Shown here: positions 22,017-35,224 of the stretch, piece after piece
Numbering within the stretch: position 1 is the first letter of the stretch
Layout: each line of letters begins with the position of its first letter
Assembly (NCBI RefSeq): GCF_003144195.1
Contig: NW_020290011.1
Location: forward strand, 124,001 to 188,000
Length of the DNA stretch: 64,000 bases
Direction: 5' to 3'
From: Ceraceosorus guamensis
Lineage: Eukaryota > Basidiomycota > Exobasidiomycetes > Ceraceosorales > Ceraceosoraceae
Program-made: the position numbers and the translations under genes
The notes under the pieces: generated by a model
Databases searched by the model: none
Seen by the model: the letters and a program-made list of their open reading frames with translations, nothing else
What the model was told of the DNA's origin: nothing

Positions 22017-24036
22017 ATGTCAGCGCCAGGTTCCTCCATCGATCCCTCTAGCTACTCAGTGCTAGGTCTAACGCACGTACAGTACAACCAGCACGATCCC
22101 TTTGCCAAAGCGCTAGCTCTGATAACCCTCAGTCCCATATTCTTGCTATGCTCCTACGTCACCATCATTCTCTACAGAAGGGAGTTGACATTCATCAATG
22201 CGCTTATTGGGCAGTTGGGATGCGAGGGAGTCAACTGGGGCTTGAAGAGGTTGATCAGGCAGCCTAGACCTACTGGTAAGTTGCGAGCAGCATCCGCAAC
22301 AAGGAGTCCGGCAAGTCACACGGTATGCTAGCTGGCATGGCGCTCATCACGCGCCTCTGTCCTCACTCCACCTCTGATTCACAATGCTGGTCCAGGTAAC
22401 CTAGGCTCAGGTTACGGCATGCCCTCTTCTCACGCCCAATTCGTCGGTTTCTTTGCTGCCTACTTTTTGGCCCACTTTGCTCTGCATCATCCCAAAGCTG
22501 CCAGACCTGCGACGCTTGTCAACACCATGCGAAGGTTCGAGCACGCTGTAGCCATGTTGGCCATCGCGAGCTGCGCCGCCATCACCGCATACAGCCGGTG
22601 AGTCGCTTGCTCATGCGTCTAACAATGATCGCTTTGGCGATGTACCGGGTCGTATCTCAGATGCTCAGCGAAATAAGTCTCGTGTCCCTCTCAGATATCA
22701 TCTTTCCTATCATACGGCAGCACAGATCTGGGTAGGCCTTTCACTAGGAATAGCCATCGGCTCCACATGGTATTACATAGCAGAGTACCTGCCCCGCAAG
22801 CCTCTCAGATTGCCCATCCCTCTAGGCTCGCCTCATCAATCACCAGCCACCGGTGATCCGAAAAGCAGAACATCTGCGCGGGTCGAGGCTGAGAGAACAA
22901 AGCTTGGCTCTCCTCTCGAGCTTCGACAAAGGCTGCGCAAGTCGATCAGCGCTAAGGAACAAGAGATCGCTCATGCTAGTAATCAGGTACCCACAACCTC
23001 GCCAGACCAAAAGCGCGCAAGACGTCGATCATCCCTCTCTTCCTTCTTACCGGAGCTTCATCCCGCTCCTCCGCTACGTCAGTTGATCCTGGACCATCCC
23101 ATCGCGGTAGCTTTTCGAATCAGGGATTCGTGGACTGTATGGCTGGACGGAGGCATCGAGCAAGAGTACGGTCGATGGCGGGACGAATGGTTGGACAGGC
23201 GAACCGAGTGGAGGCAAGACGATGCGCTCGCAGATTCACCCATCGATCAACGCTTGAGCGATTTGCCGCTTCTCGAGCGACGTGCCTTTCCCAACAAGGA
23301 TGATACAGGTGGAGAAGCATGGACGTCAAAGCAAGACGAGATTCATTACAGACGTTTGCTGAAAACGCTAGCATTAGCGGATCTTTGCGTTGCCAACCAG
23401 ACCGCTTTTTGCGTAGGATGCGTCGTCAGTCCTTCGCGCGCGTCTTCTGCGCAAGGGGAGCAAATACTAGCTACGGGCTACTCCCGGGAACTTCCGGGCA
23501 ACACGCACGCTGAAGAATGTGCATTGCAAAAGTTGCTGCTTTTGCGAGATTCGTCGATGGCTGCGTTTGAGCCCGAGACGATTTGGTTGGATCTGTACAC
23601 TAGTATGGAACCGTGTTCTGTACGAGGATCTGGCAACACCAGCTGCGTATCTCGCATCCTCTCATTCAACACCTCCTCCATCTCATCCGCCTCCACCTCG
23701 CCTTCCCCTTCCTCCGGAGGAGGCGGTGCTGCATCATCTGCAAAACGCGCGGGCACGGGCATGGGCACGGGCAAGGGCGCGCGCGCTTGCTACCAGATAT
23801 CCCGCGTGTTCATGGGGGTCAAAGAACCGCAAGATTTCGTGCAGTGCGAAGGCGTTCGCATGTTGAGAGAGGCGGGCGTGCAGGTCATCAGCGTCCTGCC
23901 ACCTGAGAGAGAGACGAGCAGGTTGGGATTGAAACATGGTTGGTTGGAGAGGGAAGCGCTCAGGATTGCCAAGAAGAGCCACCTGGACCAAGCCGGGTCT
24001 GAAGGTGCCGAGGTCGCGTGGAAAGGTCTTGCTTGA
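22017..24036 (+). CDS. CAX4/RIB2: Dolichyl-diphosphatase fused to Rib2-type pyrimidine deaminase
   Basis: Three exons, 22017-22275, 22396-22597 and 22695-24036, give 600 residues with two domains. Residues 1 to about 200 match dolichyl-diphosphatase (Cax4/DOLPP1), a multi-pass ER enzyme that recycles dolichyl-PP. It has PAP2 motifs KRLIRQPRP (77-85), PSSHAQ (96-101) and SRYHLSYH (153-160), hydrophobic segments, and an IRDSW block near the usual end. The same frame then runs on, with no stop, into a zinc deaminase of the DRAP type (C-terminal half of fungal Rib2, riboflavin step): GYSRELPGNTHAEECAL with H425 and E427, MEPCSVRGSGNTSC with C461 and C471, then VFMGVKEPQDFV. Spacing equals that of fungal Rib2. 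No in-frame ATG lies between exon 3's start and the zinc site, so the deaminase has no start of its own. Residues about 200-330 form a charged linker. Convergent with URC1. Confidence 0.9.
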
Positions 24037-24382
24037 TATCTCCCCAGATCGAACGCGCGTCTCTCGCACAAAGAAATTTCTTCAACCCCATCCCACCCTT
24101 CTCGGCCTCTTTCGTCTCCAAAATTTTCTCGTATCATGCCTGCTATTTATACTTCTCGCAATGCAATCACAAAAGTCACCACTGCACTCATCCATCGTGA
24201 CGTTGGCAGCTCGAGCGCGGTAATTGGCAGACGAAAGCTTTCCCTCGCGCTCAAGTGGCTGGAGAGACTTTCGCTCTCTGTGCTCATTGCATCGCAGCGT
24301 CGCGCATCAAGAGCACCTCGACGATTACACCCCGCTCCAGCCCCCTCCCCAGACATTTCGCTTGGCCGGTGAGCAGAAGATC
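24037..24382. other. Convergent 3' intergenic region, CAX4-RIB2 and URC1
   Basis: About 350 bases between convergent stop codons. Apart from likely 3' UTR sequence, nothing is seen. Confidence 0.5.
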
Positions 24383-27300
24383 TCAATGCGCAACATCTTC
24401 CCAACCGCGTCCAACGACCTTTTCCAATGGCTTGTCGTGCTCTCGTGCCGAAAAGTATCCGGCAAAGACCTGTTGCGAAGTGCGGGTACCGGGTGAGATG
24501 GTGGCACGATTGCCCTCTCTCCACCCCTCAAGAAAACCAAGCAGATAGGTCAACAGGCCCAACTCACCTTGGCTTCGATTTCCACTTGACTGTCTGCCGG
24601 GATCAATTCGGGCGGGATCTCGTAGCGCTATTACCGGGCGCACGAACACGCAATAGATGCATCAGTATCCATTCGGGATGCTAGAGGCGAGGCGCTGAGC
24701 GTGACTCGCCTTGTGGATCGGGATACCACTATTTACGATGGCGTCGTGCTTGAGGTTGGACATGGACTAGTGTGCGATCCGCAATGATGAAAAGGCGTCA
24801 AACAATCGCGCACGGCTTCGCAAGTAACAAGAGCACCAATACTCACGATCATATTGTCTATCTTGGTGATGCCGAGCCAGTGCAAAATATCCGGCGTGCC
24901 GAGAGACTGGAATCGCATGTCTAGACGCAAAGAAGAGTTTCCCCAAGAGTCAGCTTGCTCTTGCGTAGACGTGCTCTTACATAGACCTTTCGAGCGTCGG
25001 TGCGACGGCCCTGCAACAGCCCAGCACTGACCTTCAACACCAGCAATGACCTCGGTGCGCTTGAAATAATTGTGGGCAGAATCGACGCCGCGCTTTCGCG
25101 CATTGTAGACCAGGTACTTCGTCACTTCGCCCAGCGCTCTTCCTTCTTTGCGGAAGTCTGAGAGTGAGCCGCGGGGGGAAGCGGAAAGGGTGCAAGAGTG
25201 AGGCGGATCCGGAAGGTGCAGCTACACGCAGCAACCCGCGAGAAACGCATGACGCACATACGATCACGCCACTGCCTCCTCTCTGCGCACACTTGATGGC
25301 TTCTTCGATACCGTACTGCAAAGTTTGGTCGGTCGAGCGAGGCACAGAATCTGGTCAGGTATGCAGAGGCAAGAGCGGTGCGCCCATATTTGCTCACAAT
25401 CAAGTACGGTCGACCTGGCGTGGGAACGAATCAGCCTGGTGAGCACCGTTTGCGTGCAGCAATCATACGATCTTACTCACACGTGCAAATATCCGAGCCA
25501 AAAACATCCGAGCCGTTGCACTCGTCGTGAACGCGCACGGTGACCTCTTTGGTAGGATCGCGCATGTACTCTGGCTGGAAGCGAAGCTCAAGGTGGGGTA
25601 AGGGCAGTGTCCTGGCAGTTCATGCCAGGATTGCGACACTCACGGGTCCGAAAATGTAGACTGTGAGACCGCTAATGGGCGGCAAGAAGAGCGAGAGGTC
25701 TGATCGAGTGAGGAGCTGGTGCGAAGAGTCAGGAGCGAAAGGGTCAGAATACGAGCCAGGGTGGACATGGTATGCATGGTTTGGCGTTCAAACCCACCTC
25801 GGGATACATTCCACCGGTGTCCTCAAACAGCGCGCGTCGAAGCAGCCCCTCAGGCACTCCGAGCCTCTCCGCCACACCCGGCAAGCTAAGTTTCAGCACT
25901 ACGAGTCAGCGACAGCTCCGACAACGAGCAACATTGCTTTTCGGCGACTTTGTCCTCTACTCACAACCACACCGGCTCAACTGCAGCCTTGCTGCAGTTA
26001 ATTTCCACACCCGGGTTAGATCCGGGCTCGGTCCCGGGTAATCTGTCGCTGGTCACGACGATCCTGCCGTCCAAAGGTACCCGACCGGCGAGAACAGCAG
26101 CGTCCAGCTCTGCCATCTTTATATGCGCTCGAGTGAGTGAGCTTGTAGGTCTGACATCGATGCCCGCATTAAAATGGGATTTGAAGCTACGAGAAGCGGA
26201 TTGGGCAAGCCGTGAGTCATGGACCGGGCACACAACTTTGAATCATTCGGGCAACTGACAGAGTGGGCGCCAAGTGCCCGAATGGATCCAGCGTGACGAT
26301 CTTTTTGGGATCGAACCAGGCAGGGTTGGGGGGAATATCAAACGGTCTGTGAGAGAGAGAAAAGATCTCAGAAAACCGGGGCTGTCTTATCGCTGCTAGC
26401 CAGGCATGCGGCTCTTACGGTTGTGTGTCTGTGTAGTTTGGTCGATGGTTCGGATTCAGCTTGCCTTGGCTGAAAGTGGCGCGAATGCATCAGCTGGTCA
26501 GCTGCTCAACGACGCTCAATACCCTGTACCCACGCAATGGCCAATGCTCTATAGACCGAGTAGAATCCTCCATATGCGCCAATAGCATTTCTGACCTTTA
26601 TCCTGTTCCCCCGACGCCCGACGCCCGATAAATTTGAAAATTGGTTGAGCTATTTAACGCGAGCCCAAGCACTTTGCTGCCAAGATCGACTCACGAATTG
26701 GGATGACGGCTCGCTACGATGACGCCACGCTGTTGCGGATCTTGAGCACCCCAAACCAGGGGCAAAGGTTTGATACCGCTCTGACCGGGGTAGGTGGAGA
26801 GGATGACTGTGTGCGTCGAGAGAACCGAAGACGCGAGGTCAGCCATGATGGCGTCTCTGCAAATTTCTGTAACGAGATCTGTCCCGGCAAAGTGAAGCGA
26901 CCCCGCAAGCGCCATCGAACGCTTACTCACCTCTATCGGAGTAATAGCCTTCGGTTGGGTTCTTTTTGAGTGCAGAAATACCAATCTCGTGGCTGCTGGC
27001 TACAGGCGCAGCAGGGACAGGAACGGCAGGTGGTCCGAGAGGCTGAGCAGGTGGAGAGCTACCTAGCAGGGCCGCAGAGTCTTTGGCATTTGCAGGCACA
27101 GCATTCGAAGCGGCTGACCCGATAGCTCGGTGCAAAGGAGACAATCCACCACCTGACGAACGTCGTGTATGCGCCGCAAAGGAAGATGGAGAAGCGACGT
27201 TCGACAAGGTTGCTGCACCATGCAGCGCGTCCACCTGAGTGCAAAAACAGCGATGCTCTCCGTCATGTTAGTGCGCGGCCCACTGACACGACGTTGGCTG

Positions 27301-27426
27301 TCGGAGCAAAATGTCCCAACTCACCTTGGCTTCCAACTCCTTGTTGCGATCCTTGATGTCCCTCAGCTCTCGCAGAATCTCACCGAGGACTGCGGAGTCA
27401 GCAGGCGCCCCAGACGTTGCAGCCAT
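24383..27426 (-). CDS. URC1: GTP cyclohydrolase II-like uracil catabolism protein Urc1
   Basis: Seventeen small exons (minus), reconstructed from phase and family resemblance: 27325-27426, 26931-27234, 26695-26854, 26534-26590, 26419-26469, 26260-26346, 25965-26186, 25798-25885, 25644-25715, 25481-25574, 25398-25414, 25258-25315, 25032-25157, 24847-24920, 24710-24766, 24568-24627 and 24383-24469, about 571 residues. The family pairs an N-terminal GTP_CH_N-like domain (ILSTYPGQSG, NAIGAYGGFYSVYRALA, DPKKIVTLDPFGHLAP, GIDVRPTSSLTRAHI) with a RibA-like catalytic domain. The zinc site is C-x10-C-x-C (C400, C411, C413 in HDECNGSDVFGSDICTC), followed by YGIEEAIK, YFRKEGRALGEVTKYL and ILHWLGITKIDNM. 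The length and N-terminal domain favour Urc1 of the URC pyrimidine-degradation pathway over the shorter riboflavin enzyme Rib1, but Rib1 function is not excluded. One intron uses a GC donor, and one exon is only 17 bases. Confidence 0.88.
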
Positions 27427-28101
27427 GATACGCTATGCTGTCAAGCAACGCTTGTTGCGATGGATGTGGTGTGCTGGATGGTGTGCTGGATGTAGGCAGA
27501 GAAAGCATTAGCCAGTGGAATGAATGACCGCTATCAAGGGAGTCAATTGAGTCTCCATCAGATGTCGTGTGTACGCCCTAGCGCTGCTCATCGTTCAGAG
27601 CGTGCGCCCAAGGAGATAAGCCCGGCAGGCTGCATGCATGCATGCAACCAGCCGTGCGTGCAGCTAATGCTCACACTCGCACACTGCCCTGCGTCACTCT
27701 GATGAGCTCTTTCTTGATCCGCGCGGCACTCCATGGCCGCTCCGTGCCGCGGCGGACGTTTCGCCGCGCGCGTGCTGCAGCCCCGCACGGATCATTCTGC
27801 GCGCGCGTTTTTGGTATACGCGTACGTGTGGCGCGCGCACAGCCACGCGCAGCATCACGTGATTTGCATGAAAGGCAAACTCTCGCGCGCCCGCTGCAGG
27901 CGCTGCATAGCATCCCGATCCGTTGGAAACTCGTGACTACTTGCTCGGCAGGGAGGTACGACAAGGTAGAGGAGTCGCTGCGCTGCTCTTTCTCACCATC
28001 ATTCCTATGCATGGCTCGAATCTGGGATCAAGCCAGACTTTGCGACACTTTACGGATTGTCGCGACCACACGTATCATCACTTAACCAACAGTCGGCGAG
28101 C
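27427..28101. promoter_or_regulatory. URC1/PEF1 divergent promoter with TCACGTGA
   Basis: A 675-base divergent intergenic region. A perfect ATCACGTGAT lies at 27854-27863, about 245 bases upstream of PEF1. A TGCATGCATGCATGCA run is at 27631-27645. The stretch 27740-27850 is rich in CGCGCG. No gene is seen. Confidence 0.5.
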
Positions 28102-29672
<1,571 letters not shown>

Positions 29673-29981
29673 TACGTGTGCGGACAAGCGACATCTGCAG
29701 GGGCAGCAGCCTGACGGCGCATCGCCTATACTTGTGCAATAAACTCCCCTTCCCAACAAAGTCGTGCCATTCTGACCCAAGGAATGTGACGTGGACAGTT
29801 GCCTCTGTAGCCGTTTTTTTTGACTGAACGGATGGGGGGGGGAAATGAACCCGACTTGCAATCACGAAATGCTACGATACAACCAGACGCGCTTTTGTGA
29901 TGTGGGTTGGATAGGTCGAGAAAAGAGGGGGGGGGGGGGGGAGGGAAGGGGAAAAGCGAACGATTTTGTTGCCTCGCCTTC
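29673..29981. other. Convergent 3' intergenic region with poly-G tract
   Basis: About 310 bases between the PEF1 and VPS39 stops. It holds a run of 8 T near 29814, a run of 8 G near 29835 and 15 consecutive G at 29927-29941. No gene is seen. Confidence 0.6.
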
Positions 29982-32900
29982 TCATCTGCACGAGTAGTGC
30001 AAGACGGCACCGTTGGTATTGACGACGGCAATGACGCTATTCCCCAATCTCTTCAAGCATCTAGGACAAGTCCTACCTTCCGTAACCTTGACCCTCCGAC
30101 TCCTCAACCTGATCAAGCCCTCTTCCAATCCCAACTTTCTGCTCTCCATCACGCCTCTCAACACCTTCTTGTTGGCCAAGACGCTGGATTGCGTTTGTAG
30201 CGTCTTGAGCGCAAAGGGAAGGATATCTTGAAGTGGGACGAGGGGAGGAAGCAGGTCCAGCGCTGACTTGGCATCTATTCGAGCTCCCTGCCTGCTGATC
30301 AGTGCGAGAGCGGGAGCTAGATGTTCGAGCGCGACGTCCGCCTTCGACGCGTCCGAGCCTTCTTTGAACTCGGATGCTCTCAAGTACAGCTTGAGCAAGA
30401 TCAAAAACACATCTTTGCCCTTCTGCTTCGCCTCTCCCGCTTCCACTTCCAGCTCCTTGGAGTCCCACTCAGTATGCGCAGAAGCGTTCCAAACCTTTCT
30501 GCAGTACTCTTCCGCCTTCTCATGGTCCTGCAGCCTACCGACGTAGATCTTCAAGGCCGATTCGTGCTGACCCAATCTGCCCAAAAGGAGCGCCCTAATC
30601 TCTAGCAAATCGTCATCCGACTCTGAAGCTGGCAATCGACTCAAAATCTTCTCCGCCCTGTACTGATGCGAAAGCTGCAAAAAGCTAGCCAGCTGCTGCA
30701 CACCTTCCTGCCGATCAGATCCGGCTTGCGTGTCCGTCGAAGCAGCGCGCACGCTCGACGTGACGCGACGAAGCAGCAGCAAGGCCAGCTTCTCGTGCAG
30801 TGCTGGGTCGCCTTCTCCGAGAGTGATGATGATGTGCCTCAAGTACCGAATGCACAGGCGCGCGTCGAATTTTTCCAAGTCCGCAACGACGGCGTGACGA
30901 GGCAGCTCGGACACCTTGCCAGTGTCCTCACAGAAGACCTGCAAGATGCAAAGCGCAAACACGTGTTTAGGTGCTAGAGCTTCACAGAAGGCGTAACATT
31001 GCCTCAAGAGAGCCGAGCCTCGCCAGATCGCCACTCACCTCCATACCTAGGTCCGGATTAGTCGTGAGTACCCAATGAGAAGCTTCGAGAATGACATCGA
31101 TGTGTTCAGGTCCAAGGTTCTGCAAGTAACGAATCGTCGGTCCAATCTTTTCGTCTTCGTCTTCCTCCTCCTCTCCCAAGCTGACGAAGCGCATCAAAGA
31201 GGGTCCCTCGTCAACATCATATCGCGATCATGCAAGACCGGGGCGCCCGTCACTCACTTTCTTAGCAATCTCAAAGCTTTCGCATGCATATTCTTTCCGC
31301 CATAGAGGGCGATAAGTTCCGAGAAGCGCTAGCAAAGTCCAAAGAAAGCCACACAGTCGATCAGCTAAGCGATTCGAGCGTTGCCAGCAGCATCCCGAGA
31401 AGGCCGTGCGCTCCAGCAACATCGACCCGTTCGCTCACCTCCTTGTCCAGCAACAGCTCTTCCACCTGTCCAACCTCGCACCAATTCTCCACTCTACAAA
31501 GCGAACCAAGCAAGGCGGGCTTCACGCTCAAAAAGGTCTTGAAGAGAGCCGTGTCGACGGCCTGGGCGATAGCCGTGAGATCGTCCACGTCGAAAGAAGA
31601 CATTGGAAGGTCTGGCAGGGCAAGCAGTTGCTTGCTATCACGAGGATGTTGAGACGAGGTGTGGGATGAAGGATGTACCTCTAGCAAAGGCTTGAAAATG
31701 CGTCGACGGTCCGCTAGGTAACGTCCGAGCGCCTCTAAAGATCGTCGCGCCTCTTCAGGTGTCGGACCTTCTTGGGAAGCGCCAGAACCTAGAGAGGGCG
31801 ATCCAGCTGATCGCGAAAGCGCGAAAAGGCGTCAGCTCAGTCAAGCCTTGCGTCTCTCTTGTGGACCATGCGGCCTGTTCTCTGCACTCACTAGGCACAG
31901 GTGGCTTGACGGATCGCGCCGAGCGCACAGACCGTACAGACTTGGCATCGTCGTCCTGCACCGCACCAAGATTTTGATGCGCGGGCGTCGCGCGATTGAA
32001 TTTGGATGGGCTGGATACGGGCGAGGTCACCGCTGCTGGATTTGCGCTTGATGAGGGCGCAGCAGCAGCAGACCCAGAAGGTGCACCAGGGCTGCCCGCT
32101 GTGCCTGCTCCATACACGCTCTGGGGTCTCCTGGCAAACAATCCTCCCAATCTAGCTCTAGGAACAGCCAGAGCCTCCGACTGCCCATCCGGGCCCGAGC
32201 CGCTCTTCTTATCCGCACCTGCGCCTATCTCTGACGCTCCTTCACCCGCAGAGGGCGCGAGCAAAGCTTCAGGAGCTCCAAAGATCTTGTTCCACTGTTC
32301 CGGCCTGCGCGATAGGTTGCCAGCGACAGAGTGAGGGTACAGCGCGACAATCTTGCAAGGGTTCACATCCAATTCCAAAAAGTGCTCCAAAGATTCGTCG
32401 TAGCATTTAGCTTTGAAGAGGTCTAGGGCCCAAAGCGCTTCCACGTACGCTTTCCTCTCGGGCTGCGAGAGCGTCCCAAAGACCAAGAGCAGGTACGTAG
32501 CTGTCGGTCAGGAATCTCATGGCAAGAAACGGCTCTCGGATCGTGAGGGACGCACCTTGTCGGGCAAATGAACCTCGTCAACACCTTCCAATGTCGACAG
32601 AGCCTCCCCATAAGCTTGCGCCTTGATCAGCTCCTCTACCTGCATCTTCCAAGGTCTCATGCGAAGCGCAAAAATGGCTCCTTCTGCCGTGCCCACAAAC
32701 GCATTCTTAGGGCCAGCGGTCGTCAGCACCGCATGAGAGCCGGCGGGGATCGATGCCGAGGAGGCATCTGTGCGTGGCAGAGGAAGAGGAATGGATTGTA
32801 CTTGCGCTAGGGTCTGACCAGATCTGATGACGAGATTTGGGGGATGTCCCCCTTGAGCAGGCAAGAGGCCCATAACGTATGGTCTAGCGAAGACTACGTG

Positions 32901-34554
32901 CGCGTGACGAGATGGTGCAGCGCGTGAGCATTGGCTCCAAAGTGAGCGCACTAGGGAGCCCACTCACCAAAGTCATCGGGCACGCTGGGCCATTCGATCG
33001 CTTCTCGTCTCGCAGGCGAACCATCCGGTCCGAGAAAGATGGTGAGTTCTGCAACGATACAGAAGCGGCTCGAGTCAGTCACGTTCTTCTGCGCTCTAGC
33101 ACCTTTTGAGCAATCGACAACACCCACGCTCGCGCTGCACCATCGTCTCTCCGTCCAGAGCAGCTCTGACGATCGGATTCCTCGCTCCCCTGAGAACTGT
33201 GAGCGCTCCAGCGCCCCATCCAAAGCCCGTTGCTACCCCACCAGAGGCAGAATTGGAAGGGTGCTGATTGCTGAAGGAGGTGTCGCCTGTCGAGCTGTTC
33301 ACTTCTCGAGCGACTTCCCATGAAGCCATTGGTAGGGCCAGAGGAATGGGCTGGATAGAGGCGCTGCTCGGCGTGTAGCCCATAAAGAGCGATAAAGCCG
33401 AAGGGAAAGCCAAAGATCGAGGAGTGTGCGGTAGTGCGATTTCCTGGTCGTGCACGTGAGAATAAGTGGGCAGGGGTTGAGCACAAGCCTTGCATTGCCT
33501 CTCACCAGTCAGTACGTCTGGCCATGCTCACTTTTGTATCGAACACCGCACCATCGACCCATCTCATGATGACGCATCTACGTCTACATCCCACAGCCAG
33601 CGTGCTGACCAAGACGTTTTCAGCATTCTCCGTCGACTTTTCTTCTCTAGCTCTTTCCTTTCTATCTTGTTTCTCCCTGATCAGCGCTTCCATATCCCTC
33701 ACACCAGCTCTCATCGTACCTCCTGCTGCCCTCACGCTTGCCGCTTGTCGAGAGCCCTCCGCGTGGCTGCTCGAACCTCGTAGCGTGGCGTAGGGAGTGG
33801 CGGTGCTGGATGAAGTACCTGCATCGGGTCGGAATGCTCGACCCAGAGTGTTGGGATTGTACAGCGACATGGGTCGTGCTTGTGATCTAGCCTGCGCTTG
33901 ACGAGCAGGCAAACGCTGGACCGAAGTGTCGATGGCAAAGGTGAGGGCGCCCTTTGTTGATGCGATCGCTTTGGGCTCGTTGGCTTGCAAAGGCAGCTCC
34001 AAGGTGTTAACTGTCGATTCTGTGATCGCAACACATGGGCAGGAGTGCATCGTCGAGCATTACTATGGACGCTACAGCGCACGAGTCGTGGAGATGTGAG
34101 CATCTATCTAGTCGACTCACCCGTCAGCAAGAGCAGCATGCCGCATTCCTTGACGATACCAATCATCTCTACAGCCTTTTTGCCCACTTGTTTCGTCTCC
34201 AACAATTCCAAGCGCGCTTCTTGGCTTTGCTTCTTGGGCTCAGAGCCAGAAAGATTGGTCTGTGTGCTTGCGGAAGAGGAAGAAGGGGCATCATCTTCCG
34301 CTTCGCCCTTGGAGTCCACTTGGATGGGGAGAGAGTACACTGCTAATTGACCAGTCGGGGTGCCGATGTACAGCTTGCCCGCTGATTGTTGCACAACGTC
34401 CCACAGCAGGGGCATAAAGCTTGATCAGTCCACATCGTCATCCATCTGTTTCTGGTGGGGGGAAGGTGGCAGAAAGAGACTCACCGTGGGCTAGCACAGC
34501 ACTAGCAGCATGCTGAGAGCCCAAAAGGGGCAAAAGGTCGTACGCTTCGTGCAT
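29982..34554 (-). CDS. VPS39: HOPS complex subunit Vps39/Vam6
   Basis: Eleven exons (minus): 34485-34554, 34121-34381, 33532-34019, 33128-33443, 32968-33048, 32556-32893, 31892-32462, 31439-31788, 31258-31328, 31039-31180 and 29982-30938, about 1214 residues. Vps39 is the HOPS subunit that binds Rab7/Ypt7 and tethers membranes at the vacuole. The N-terminus MHEAYDLLPLL and KLYIGTPTGQLAVYSL open a citron-homology (CNH) beta-propeller, continued by LAVGCRRRCVIMRW, LPHTPRSLAF and QLTIFLGPDG. The alpha-solenoid follows (YVEALWALDLFKAKCYDESLEHF, LEALGRYLADRR, RFSELIALYGGKNMHAKAL, IRYLQNLGPEHIDVI). The C-terminal zinc-binding block is CPRCLKRLGNS with VLHYSC. A Pro/Ser/Ala-rich insert with an SVRSVRS motif lies in exon 7. 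The exon 6/7 boundary was chosen at 32462 because it removes a frame conflict seen with other acceptors. Confidence 0.92.
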
Positions 34555-35224
34555 CTCGCCTCGCCTCGCCGCTCCGTCTCTGCTTGTTCTCCTCTTCAAA
34601 CCTCAGCTACGCGCATCCAGACACCACCGCGAGGGTGGAGCTTGAGGGTTGAGTGCAGAGTGGTGACGCGCGTCCCGATGCAGCCCTGGCCATTGGTGAT
34701 CGGAGCGCACCAGTGACCGCCAATGCAAGAGCGTTGGCTCGGTCAAACACTTGGCCCGGACAAGGTTGGCGTTCGCAGTAGGAACTGAGGAGTGATCATG
34801 TGCTAGGTGGTCGTGCTGAAGGTGATGGGATAACGCATCATCGGGAATATGCACCACGCCAATTCACTTGAAACAGCGACATGTACAACATGAACACCAG
34901 CGATCAAGGGCGGGCGCGTATGAACAGCAGGAAGGGGTGGAGGGAGTCGCGCCAACGTGCGCGCGCGCATCATAGCGCCGACCTGCGCTCGCTCGACACG
35001 AAAGTCACGCGTACGATCGTGCAACACGTCGAATGACAACCATGTGAATCTGAATGTGCATGCCGCTCGTCGAGCCGTCATGAACATCCCAACTACGCTT
35101 CGATTGCGCCACTTGGCATCAGCCACACTGACGACACTCGCGACTGCAATCAGCTGGGCCCGAATCGCAAGGATCATGCATTCGCTGCCTCGTAAAGCGA
35201 GAGTCGTTTTGCGATCGTGCTGAT
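34555..35224. other. Intergenic region upstream of VPS39, downstream of GNA1
   Basis: About 670 bases between two genes on the same strand, presumably VPS39 promoter plus GNA1 3' UTR. Short open frames are present on both strands, but none has coding character or a recognised family. No clear motif is seen. Confidence 0.45.

Noticed and set aside
24383-27426. Calling this gene RIB1 (riboflavin GTP cyclohydrolase II)
   Set aside because: The N-terminal GTP_CH_N-type domain and about 571-residue length fit Urc1 better. The catalytic domain alone would not decide it, so the Rib1 role is left open in the entry.
32463-32520. VFGTLSQ-type extension at the 5' side of VPS39 exon 7
   Set aside because: It needs a poor donor (gtccct) for phase. 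The acceptor just before 32462 pairs with a gtgcgt donor in phase 0 and gives the family-like sequence.
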